From Arenicola marina (Eukaryota; Annelida; Polychaeta; Arenicolidae): 64,000 nucleotides of DNA. Under the pieces are notes generated by a model. It was given only the letters and a program-made list of their open reading frames with translations, was not told where the DNA came from and ran no database searches. Of this stretch, positions 46,701 to 58,700 are shown piece by piece. The position numbers and the translations under genes are program-made. Within the stretch, counting starts at the first letter, position 1, and every line of letters starts with the position of its first letter. Location: assembly GCA_964019135.1 (NCBI GenBank), contig OZ025255.1:43120811-43184810 (forward strand), in the 5' to 3' direction.

Positions 46701-49700
46701 GAGGCTTCGAGCTAACGAGGCTTTGGGCGAGGGAGGCTTCGAGCTAACGAGGCTCTGGGCGAGGGAGGCTTCGAGCTAACGAGGCTCTGGGCGAGGAAGG
46801 CTTCGAGCTAACGAGGCTCTGAACTAGGGAGGCTGTAAACTAGGGAGGCTCTGAGGTAGGCAGGTTCTGAGCTAACGAGGCTCTGGGCGAGGGAGGCTTC
46901 GAGCTAACGAGGCTCTGAACTAGGGAGGCTGTAAACTAGGGAGGCTCTGAGGTAGGCAGGTTCTGAGCTAACGAGGTTCTGGGCGAGGGAGGCTCTGAGG
47001 TGGGGAGCCTCTGAACTGGAGAGGTTCTGAGGTAGGTAGTCTCTGATGTTGGGAGGCTCTGAGGTAGGAAGTCTCTGAGGTAGGGAGCCTCTGAGGTAGG
47101 GAGCCTCTGAAGTAGGGAGGCTCAGAGGTAGGACGGTTCTGAGCTAACGAGACTCTGAACTGGAGAGGCTCTGAGGTAGGGAGCCTGAGGTAGGGAGCCT
47201 CTGAGGTAGGAAGCCTCTGAGTTAGGGAGGTTCTGAGGTAGGAGGTCTCTGAGGTAGGAAGCCTCTGAGTTAGGGAGGTTCTGAGGTAGGGAGGCTCAGA
47301 GGTAGGAAGGTTCTGAGCTAACGAGGCTCTGAACTGGAGAGGCTCTGAGGTAGGGAGCCTCTGAGGTAGGGAGGCTCTGAGGTAGAGAGGCTCTGAGGTA
47401 GGACGGTTCTGAGCTAACGAGACTCTGAACTGGAGAGGCTCTGAGGTAGGGAGCCTTTGAGGTAGGGAGGCTCTGACGTAGGGAGCCTCTGAGGTAGGAA
47501 GCCTCTGAGGTAGGAAGCCTCTGAGATAGGGAGCCTCTGGGCGAGGGAGGCTCTGACGTAGGGAGCCTCTGAGGTAGGGAGCCTCTGAGGTAGGGAGCCT
47601 CTGGGCGAGGGAGGCTCTGACGCAGGGAGCCTCTGAGGTAGGGAGCCTCTGGGCGAGGGAGGCTCTGACGCAGGGAGCCTCTGAGGTAGGGAGGCTCTGA
47701 GGTAGGGAGCCTCTGAGGCAGGGAGCCTCTGAGGTAGGGAGCCTCTGGGCGAGGGAGGCTCTGACGCAGGGAGCCTCTGAGGTAGGGAGCCTCTGGGCGA
47801 GGGAGGCTCTGACGTAGGGAGCCTCTGAGGTAGGGAGGCTCTGAGGTAGGGAGCCTCTGAGGCAGGGAGCCTCTGAGATAGGGAACCTCTGAACTGGAGA
47901 GGCTCTGAGCGAGGGAGGCTCTGACGTAGGAAGCCTCTGAGGTAGGGAGGTTCTGCGCACCCCATTCCTTACGGCAACAGACCAACTATATCGCAGGTGA
48001 TAAACATCAATAGACAAGGTAGGGGGGTGGGGGGGGGGGGGTCAGTGATGGAGCTTTGAATGGCTGGTACGATTAGACTTTGTATCCGAGTAGCACGGTG
48101 GCTTTACTTGGTCAACAAAGCTATTCTGACCGCACGGGATTCAATCTAGGAGGGCAGTATGTCCAGAAATACAGGAGTCGGTCAATGAAGAAATACCAGC
48201 CCTGCCTTCACTAAGTTAAGAGGGTTTTTTGTGGTCGCGGCTGAGGCCACCGTATTAGGGGGTTGTAGACGGAGGGTGGTGGTGGAGGTCGTAGGGGTGT
48301 GGACTCACCTGGTCCGGCCATTGTGGCCATCAAGCGGGGCTGGGCCAGCGGGGCCATCGACGTCGCCATGGAAACCATCGGGGGCATACCCGGCTGCCCC
48401 GGGGGATGCAACATCATGCCCCCTCCTGGCGCTTTAGAAAAATGATGCAATTGTCAGCGCATGGTTGTCAAGACCACGCAAACACAAAGAACGGTTTGAC
48501 GGATAACGCAAAAAACTGCCATTCAACTGTTCCAGCTAAAAAAACGAAAAACCTGTTTATCAGTTCAGTTTTGGCATAGCCAACATGACAGCATTGTCCT
48601 GGAGAAAAGTTCAAGATTACGGAAATCAATGGCAGTACTCAGTGTTGTTCTTCCAGTGCAAGCAGCGTCCCTTGGTAGCGCCAGCACAAGGGAAGCGGCA
48701 ACATCGTGGGAAACGTAACCTGAAAACGGAAAGGTCAATAGGCAGCACGCCCTGGAGTATGGGGACCCGGATGTTGCCTTGACACGGGAAGTCACGTGGA
48801 GTTTCCGCCGCTACAGCGGTCACTTCGATTCGCCGCCGTATTGCACGCAGACACTCGATCGTCTCTCTATTTTAGAAAATATCTCATATCACTGGTATTA
48901 TAAGACAAGAAGGAATACAGATTTTTTTTAACGCGAGTGAAACCGCCATTGCCGCGTCACTTCTAAGGACTTCTAAGTCAGTGAAAGAGAAAAGGGCAAA
49001 CCATCATTATCAGGATGAAAGTGTAACATCAGAACATTAAAAACAAAGTTATCGAGGATGCTTTGAGCCATCTTTGTGCACACAATGGGTTAAGAAAGCT
49101 CTTGAGAGGGGGAGGAGGGAGAAGGAAAACGTGTGAGGAAGCAACCGGCAGCGGCGCTGATGTCTCGGATCTCCTAATGTCTGTTACAAACAACGATTAC
49201 ACGGTTAATGTGAGCAGCCAAGTAGCCTTGTATGATGGCCTGAATAGTCCACAAGGTTGTTCTGGCCGCACGGGTTTCAATCTAGGAGGGCAGTATCAGC
49301 AGAGATGCATGACTAAAGCAATACCACTTTCTTTTCCCTCCTCAAAAATAAACTGGGTCAGGTTACGATGTTATGGCGACATTATCACAGAAATGACTTT
49401 CTTTCCACGGCAAACATGGTAGTTACATGGTTGGGTCTGTAAACAAGGAAAAAGCATTGCACTAGTCACTTCTATGTACCAGGCGGACGGTGAATGGGCC
49501 TTATATTAGTGTTATACACCGGGCGGCGGCCAAAAAACACCCGGAATGGCCTGGAGATGGCCTGATGGCCAAGACGACCTATGTGAGAGAACCAGCGTAA
49601 TAATGCAAGAGAACCAGCGTAATATAACACATGACGAGGACTCCCAACGGCAGCGGAGATCATCAGCAAGGTCAAGGTCATCACTAACATTAGTAAAAAA

Positions 49701-52700
49701 TTACAAACAGACAATTCATTATAATGGTTCACTACCCATCTGTTAGACAGTCTCAGTACACACACGACCTGTCTGGGAAGTTGTTGCTACTGTAAAGCAC
49801 GAAAGTACACGAAAATGTGTCGTTAATACGTTATATTTCTCTCCACCACTACACTTTTAAAGCAGTGTCCACGTCTCTCAGAAACCACAGTTAAACGAGA
49901 TTTTTCTTTCCAATATCCGGCAAACCTCGTCGCCAGGATACGACTCTTGGGTGGATACAGAAAGGCAGCATCAGTTTCAAGTAACTATGGGCGTGTATAT
50001 TAGGTCATATTGCTAGAGTTTTTCAACGCGCCGAGGTTGCGGCGAATAGTTACGCCAGATACCGCCATTCGAATACAAAAAACCCAAGAATCATCGACTG
50101 CTGAAAAGGGAAACAACTCATTTAGTGTTTATTGTTTTCTTGTGTCGGATACAAACTTTCCACTGCGCTGCCTACTTAGCTCAGTGGAAACTGCAAAAAA
50201 GTAAAAAAAAAAAAAAAAAAAAAAAACAGAAACTGGCCCAGAAACTGACTTGGTAGAAAACTGCCTGGCTCCCAGGACTCCGTTGCCATGGAAACGCGAC
50301 CGACGCAACTTACTCTGTTGTTGGATACCGGCAAGCAGGGTTGCGGTTCCTGGGCTTAGGGCGGGCGGCATAGCGGCCAGGGCCTGTTGAAACTGAGCAT
50401 AGTCCTGTTGCACCTACAAGAAACCAAAGGCAAGACACATGGCGGTTATGGCAAAAAAAAAAACACACGGGTGGTTGTGGTCGCTTTGGTGGTTCCCCCG
50501 TCCACGCCGGTCTCTTCAATCCTGTCTACGCGTTGACGTAGGACGGACGCCCGGCCGGCCCCTCCGACCGCTGTCAACGTCAGGCCAAGCGTCCGGATTC
50601 ACTGGGCGGCCGCGAAGCTCGGGATCATCTCTCCACGTGTATCCAGATGCTCCTTGGTCGCCACACAAGGCGACAGACTTCGCCAGGATTGGCTTGGCTG
50701 CCCCTCCACAAGGCGGTGGAGGGGGTGGGGGGTGGGGGATGGGGGGGGGGGGGGATGGGGCATCCCGATGGGAGGTCCTCACGGAACACTAAGGAAATGG
50801 GGGACTTCAACGACGCCAGTAACACTGGAGTCCCTCGCCTACGATCCTAGTCAAGTCAAGGAAGGTCTTCTATATAATGTAATGTATTAATGTATATTAT
50901 ATTACGATGAAAACTAATAGCGCGGATATATTGTCCAGCCTATGTAAAAATGTAAACGTCACATAAGCGTAAGTTACAACGAACAGTCCTGGAGTTTGCG
51001 ACCATTGGCCTCTCGTCTGAGCTTAACGCTGTTCTAGTCCCAGTGCCTGCTGTACAAGGCGAAGATAAGGTCTTGGCTAATTAATACACATACTGAGTTA
51101 GTAGTACTAACATGAACACACTCAAGATCAACAAAGACGTACGTGTTGTGTATTAATGCTCCGATACCAAAAAACGAAGATAAAAAGAAAACAAAAGCCA
51201 TCTTTTTTTGTAGGAATACGGTATGGTTGCATCCTGAAGAAAACGGAAATCATTTAGCTTGGACCAGCGGTTTAATAAAGGGAGGGATGCTTCAAATGCT
51301 GCTTGGCTTGAACACGCATCCAGTGAAGAACCAGCGACGGACTACCTCGGCTGTGGCCTCCTAACGTTATATACTCTTAACATGCAAGACTATGTTACGT
51401 TTAAGGAAAGGCAAACGGGAAGGGTTTGGCCATTTCTTCATTTCCAGAGGAAACGGAGGAACGAACAGTCCTTGAGTTTGCGATCATTGGCCTCTCGCCT
51501 GAGCTTAACGCTGTTCTAGTCCCAGTGCCTGCTGTACAAGGCGAAGATAATGTCTTAGCTAATTAATACACATTGAGTTAGTAGTACTAACATGAACACA
51601 CTCAAGATCAACAAAGACGTCTCAAATTCATGGCTTAATATAGCATTTGAGTGATACATGACGTGAGTAATAAGAGTCATATATTGAATGTTCGTGCTAA
51701 CATGTAAGAATAGCCCAAGGGACGCTCTTATATTAGTGGCTAAAGCGATACTAGCATAAGAGGTCTTTTGACAAATAGCCTTGCAGGAGTAGTGAATTGC
51801 AAATGCAAGTTTATATTACAAATAAACAGAAAACCACGTTTACTTTTCAGGAGTTGTGGATTATGTGGTATCTACCTTACACCGAATATACTGAGGCTGT
51901 CTACTTTACAACATTGAAAGGTTATGTTAATTCACATTATGCTTATCCTGTCTTGTTACTGAAAGCTATATCGGTCCACGAACGCACATTTTCGTTAAGC
52001 CATTTCACCTCATCACCCAGACTCAACTTGATACAGTTACGCCTGGAAAATGTCGTTAAATCTAAACACCATTATTACTAAACATGCCACCACACTGGGT
52101 TCCAACACAAATCCGGTTACAAAATTTGCAAAAAAAAAATTATGAACATTTCCTTGGTCTATAGCATGTATACATGGATTAGTTACCCTAATAACAAAGA
52201 CTTTTTAGCCACTTTCCCCCGTAACTGTTTGAAAAATAACCATTGTTCAGGACTGGGAACCCGGACCACAATACCATGATGCACAGGCTGTGTAAGAACT
52301 CATTAAACTAGCTCAATGATTATTATCTATCTCTAATATTGACACCAGAATATTAATTATAATATTAACTTGAGTGTTCTGGGATATTTTGTGATTAAAT
52401 AGGTCTTGTTTAAGCACAGTAAACCGTATGCCTGTAACACAGCAAGGGTACAGGAAGTGTGAAGCTTTCAAGTTCAGTGATATCAAGCAAGAGAATAGCA
52501 AAGAGGATATGAAAGACTTTAATTTCCACGGTTCACAGGTTTCACGTAACTAGTAACCCGAAAACATGAAACAGTTTTTAGGTCCTCAAGTTTCTAAGCA
52601 CCAAAATACATGTGAAAGGATTAATAAGTTAAGTCCTGCACCTGAAATGTGAATGAAATTAGTTTAATCATATAATATTGGTGATCTATTCCACTCCTGG

Positions 52701-55700
52701 AAGCACAGTTCTCGGTACATCTTAACTGCTGTACAATACAGAAGCCTCCTATATGACTAAATATTTAAACAAATGTATTAATATAATATCACTTATACAG
52801 CTCACCCATTTAACATTTCAAGCATAATAAGTGAGTAATTCCAAGCGCAACAGTAAATCATTTCACAACAATTTAATACAATTACAAATAGGGGGAACCA
52901 TTGAAATAAAAGGCCGAGCGACTGTCATGCAAGATGTGATACACTGCCCGTAGTGTTAAGCTAGACTAATAAGAATTTAAGTCTTTAATTATTGTACCAT
53001 GCATTGTCCTTAGAAGTGGTAATGAACGCATAACATACAGAGGGGCAGCAGAAGTCCTTACATTATACGACCCCTGTATCATAAGACTGCCATCTCGAGA
53101 CGACCACCCCATTGAGGACTACCCACCCACTCCCACATGCAACAACCCGCACAATACGACCACCCGTGTACGCGTGGTCTTACTCTGCTGGCGAAAGGAA
53201 TGTCGTATAATGCAGTGACAACCCTACAGTCCAACAGTTCATCAACTAAATCAAAGCCAACACCGCAATTGTGCAACTCTTTTTTAACATGAAATATATT
53301 GCTGCAGAATAAGTAACTGTACAATTCAGCTTAAACCAATACAATAAGTACAACGACCCCGGACCGCATGCAAGGTGTCGTCACAAGGGATGGGACGAAA
53401 GCTGGCCGGTTTAAACATTGAATCAAGGTTATGACCCTGGTCTGATCAGGAAGCTCGTTGCTGCGGGTACTGATAGAGAGTAGAAATGGATGTGGGTGTT
53501 TGGTGGGGGAGAAGGAAGTGACAGGGGAGAACAGGGCACGGTAGTGGGCGTGAAGGGCGATCGGCGAGTTAAAACAAAATACATTCATGCTAAGAAGGGA
53601 GTCCCATCGTATCAATGCTACAAGCTAAAAACTAGTTAAAATCCTTCAAAATGTGGACTTTTTACATGGTACAACAAATCGTGGGCTTCACGCAGGCATT
53701 TCTGAAAATTATTAAAGGTCATGTCAACAGCATATTATCATATATTAAAGGTCATGTCAACAGCATATTATCATATATTAAGGCTACTGTAACAATAATA
53801 ATTGTAATATATCGAAACGCTTCGGTGTAATACACAGGATGAAGGAGGCCTGTAGCGCGTTGCTATGGGAACGCCAGGGTCAGACTACTTACAGTATGCA
53901 TGAGGTTGACGGCCAGCGTCTTGGCTTGCTGTAACCCAGGTAACGTCGCATGTCTACAACAAACACAGGAAAGAAGGAATCACGTGGCTGTGGCGGTATC
54001 GTGGAGTTCATTGTTTAATGTGAGGCCCCAGTCCTCACCATACAAGGCCGTCTCACCACGCCACGTCAGTGGTTGGTGGAATATTCAGGACGCTTTAACC
54101 ACTTTTGTTCATATTGCGTCAACGGGAGAATGAAGGGAGAGTGGAGCTATGTCCCTGGGGGTAACCCCCTACTCTGCGAAGAAGGACATGGAATCTTTAT
54201 CCTGCGACCACACAGACATGGCCAAAGCGGGGCCCGGACCACCGATCCACGTGCCGTTAGGCTCCCAGGTGGCCAAAACACTCAAGGCGAGCCATCTACC
54301 CCACTTATCTACTGAGCCGGTCACCAGGTTAGTGAAGCGATACCCTGATAGTTATTGCGTATCAACGTAGCTAATAGCCCAAAATAGATGGCTGTATGGC
54401 TAGATTAAATCTTTCAGGCCATCTTTCTACACACGGATTAAATGGAACAATGCGTTGACAGGGTGTTGACAGCTTAAGGCACAGCACACGTGGGATGTGT
54501 ACCCCCAATCAATGGATAGTTATCCCTGTAATAAGCCGGCCGGACACTTACTGGATGTGTATGTGCATTGGCTCGAAGGCTTCTCGTCCAGACGTCTGTT
54601 CGATGAAGCCAGATCCCTTTCCTCGCAGCGTCACCTTCGCACCGGACTCGTTCTGAATATGTTGCAGGTAGGATCCCTGGAACATTAAGCGGTCATGCAA
54701 TTTCCTGAGGATACGTACAGCACACTCGATATTCCCTGATCGCTAAACTTTCTCGCGGAAACTTCACAAAACGCATATTGTCTATCTGAAGCCTCGACAT
54801 CTATCAGCCGGAAAATATGCTTAGGCAGCCTTGAAAACAGGTAGGTAAACAACCAGTGTACTCCCTAAACAGCTTCAGGTCCGAACTGCGTATGATGGAG
54901 ATAATAAATATGTAAAGAAACAAACTGATTGATTACACAACGGTAGACGTTTCATTGCTTCCACCGTTTCGGTGGCATGCTTCATTGCCCAATATGAATA
55001 CTGCAATTGCAGAGAACACTGTCATTGTACTCACCCCATGACCAAACACGTCAGTGTACTCACCCCATGACCAAACACGTCATTGTACTCACCCCAGGAC
55101 CAAACACTGTCATGGTACTCACCCCATGACCAAACACGTCAGTGTACTCACCCCATGACCAAACACGTCAGTGTACTCACCCCAGGACCAAACACGTCAG
55201 TGTACTCACCCCATGACCAAACACATCAGTGTACTCACCCCATGACCAAACACGTCAGTGTACTCACCCCAGGACCAAACACGTCAGTGTACTCACCCCA
55301 TGACCAAACACGTCAGTGTACTCACCCCATGACCAAACACGTCATTGTACTCACCCCAGGACCAAACACGTCAGTGTACTCACCCCATGACCAAACACGT
55401 CAGTGTACTCACCCCATGACCAAACACGTCAGTGTACTCACCTAATGACCAAACACGTCAGTGTACTCACCCCATGACCAAACACGTCATTGTACTCACC
55501 CCATGACCAAACACGTCATTGTACTCACCCCATGACCAAACACGTCAGTGTACTCACCCCATGACCAAACACGTCAGTGTACTCACCCCATGACCAAACA
55601 CGTCAGTGTACTCACCCCATGACCAAACACGTCAGTGTACTCACCCCATGACCAAACACGTCAGTGTACTCACCCCATGACCAAACACGTCATTGTACTC

Positions 55701-58700
55701 ACCCCATGACCAAACACGTCAGTGTACTCACCCCATGACCAAACACGTCAGTGTACTCACCCCATGACCAAACACGTCAGTGTACTCACCCCATGACCAA
55801 ACAAGTCAGTGTACTCACCCCAGGACCAAACACGTCAGTGTACTCACCCCAGGACCAAACACTGTCATTGTACTCACCCCATGACCAAAACGTCAGTGTA
55901 CTCACCCCATGACCAAACACGTCAGTGTACTCACCCCATGACCAAACACGTCAGTGTACTCACCCCATGACCAAACACGTCAGTGTACTCACCCCATGAC
56001 CAAACACGTCAGTGTACGCACCCCAGGACCAAACACTGTCATGGTACTCACCCCATGACCAAACACGTCATTGTACTCACCCCATGACCAAACACGTCAG
56101 TGTACTCACCCCATGACCAAACACGTCAGTGTACTCACCCCATGACCAAAACGTCAGTGTACTCACCCCATGACCAAACACGTCAGTGTACTCACCCCAT
56201 GACCAAACACGTCAGTGTACTCACCCCAGGACCAAACACGTCAGTGTACTCACCCCATGACCAAACACGTCAGTGTACTCACCCCATGACCAAACACGTC
56301 AGTGTACTCACCCCATGACCAAAACGTCAGTGTACTCACCCCATGACCAAACACGTCAGTGTACTCACCCCATGACCAAACACGTCAGTGTACTCACCCC
56401 ATGACCAAACACGTCAGTGTACTCACCCCAGGACCAAACACTGTCATGGTACTCACCCCATGACCAAAACGTCAGTGTACTCACCCCATGACCAAACACT
56501 GTCATGGTACTCACCCCATGACCAAAACGTCAGTGTACTCACCCCATGACCAAACACGTCAGTGTACTCACCCCACGACCAAACACGTCAGTGTACTCAC
56601 CCCATGACCAAACACGTCAGTGTACTCACCCCAGGACCAAACACTGTCATGGTACTCACCCCATGACCAAAACGTCAGTGTACTCACCCCATGACCAAAC
56701 ACGTCAGTGTACTCACCCCAGGACCAAACACTGTCATAGTACTCACCCCATGACCAAAATGTCAGTGTACTCACCCCATGACCAAACACGTCAGTTTACT
56801 CACCCCAGGACCAAACACTGTCATTGTACTCACCCCTGGACCCAGCACTGTCATTGTACTCACCCCTGGACCCAAAACTGTCAGTGTACTCACCCCAGGA
56901 CTAAACACTGTCAGTGTACTCACCCTTGGACCCAGCACTGTCAGTGTACTCACCCCAGGACCAAACACTGTCAGTGTACTCACCCCTGGACCCAGCACTG
57001 TCATTGTACTCACCCTTGGACCCAGCACTGTCAGTGTACTCCCCCCAGGACCAAACACTGTCAGTGTACTCACCACTGGACCCAACACTGTCAGTTTACT
57101 CACCCCTGGACCCAGCACTGTCAGTGTACTCACCCCAGGACCAAACACTGTCATTGTACTCACCCCTAGACCCAGCACTGTCGGTGTACTCACCCCTCGA
57201 CCCAACACTGTCAGTGTACTCACCCCTGGACCCAGCACTGTCAGTGTACTCACCCCTCGACCCAGCACTGTCCGTGGACTTACCCCTAGACCCAGCACTG
57301 TCGGTGTACTCACCCCTCGACCAAACACTGTCAGTGTACTCACCCCCGGACCCAGCACTGTCGGTGTACTCACCCCTCGACCCAACACTGTCAGTGTACT
57401 CACCCCCGGACCCAGCACTGTCAGTGTACTCACCCCCGGACCCAGCACTGTCAGTGTACTCACCCCTAGACCCAGCACTGTCAGTGTACTCACCCTTGGA
57501 CCCAGCACTGTCAGTGTACTCACCCCTCGGCCCAGCACTGTCAGTGTACTCACCCCTCGACCCAGCACTGTCAGTGTACTCACCCCTCGACCCAGCACTG
57601 TCCGTGGACTTACCCCTAGACCCAGCACTGTCGGTGTACTCACCCCTCGACCAAACACTGTCAGTGTACTCACCCCCGGACCCAGCACTGTCGGTGTACT
57701 CACCCCTCGACCCAACACTGTCAGTGTACTCACCCCCGGACCCAGCACTGTCAGTGTACTCACCCCCGGACCCAGCACTGTCAGTGTACTCACCCCTAGA
57801 CCCAGCACTGTCAGTGTACTCACCCTTGGACCCAGCACTGTCAGTGTACTCACCCCTGGACCCAGCACTGTCGGTGTACTCACCCCTCGACCCAACACTG
57901 TCAGTGTACTCACCCCTGGACCCAGCACTGTCAGTGTACTCACCCCTCGACCCAACACTGTCAGTGTACTCACCCTTGGACCCAGCACTGTCAGTGTACT
58001 CACCCCCGGACCCAGCACTGTCAGTGTACTCACCCCAGGACCAAACACTGTCATTGTACTCACCCCTAGACCCAGCACTGTCGGTGTACTCACCCCTCGA
58101 CCCAACACTGTCAGTGTACTCACCCTTGGACCCAGCACTGTCAGTGTACTCACCCCTCGACCCAACACTGTCAGTGTACTCACCCTTGGACCCAGCACTG
58201 TCAGTGTACTCACCCCCGGACCCAGCACTGTCCGTGGACTTACCCCCGGACCCTACACTGTCAGTGTACTCACCCCTCGGCCCAGCACTGTCCGTGGACT
58301 TACCCCTGGACCCAGCACTGTCGGTGTACTCACCCCTCGACCCAGCACTGTCGGTGTACTCACCCCTCGACCCAGCACTGTCGGTGTACTCACCCCTCGA
58401 CCCAGCACTGTCGGTGTACTCACCCCTCGACCCAGCACTGTCGGTGTACTCACCCCTCGACCCAGCACTGTCGGTGTACTCACCCCTCGACCCAGCACTG
58501 TCGGTGTACTCACCCCTCGACCCAGCACTGTCGGTGTACTCACCCCTCGGCCCAGCACTGTCAGTGTACTCACCCCTAGACCCAATACTTTGTCTTTCAC
58601 ATTGAATGAAGGAGGGGCGTGTTCAAGTCCAATGAACAACTTCTCTTGAACAACTGGTATCTGAATGAGAAGGAGACATTTAGTCTGGTATCATAATGTT

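Noticed and set aside
46968-48017. 349-codon minus-strand frame ([12 protein letters not shown] repeats)
   Set aside because: Lies in intron 10; the 16-bp unit gives a 48-bp codon period that stays open. It is not needed to join exons 10 and 11, which already match in phase.
56778-58649. Plus-strand open frames of 563 and 623 codons over the 30-bp array
   Set aside because: Antisense to the KHDC4-like gene and created by the 10-codon period. No start or splice support.
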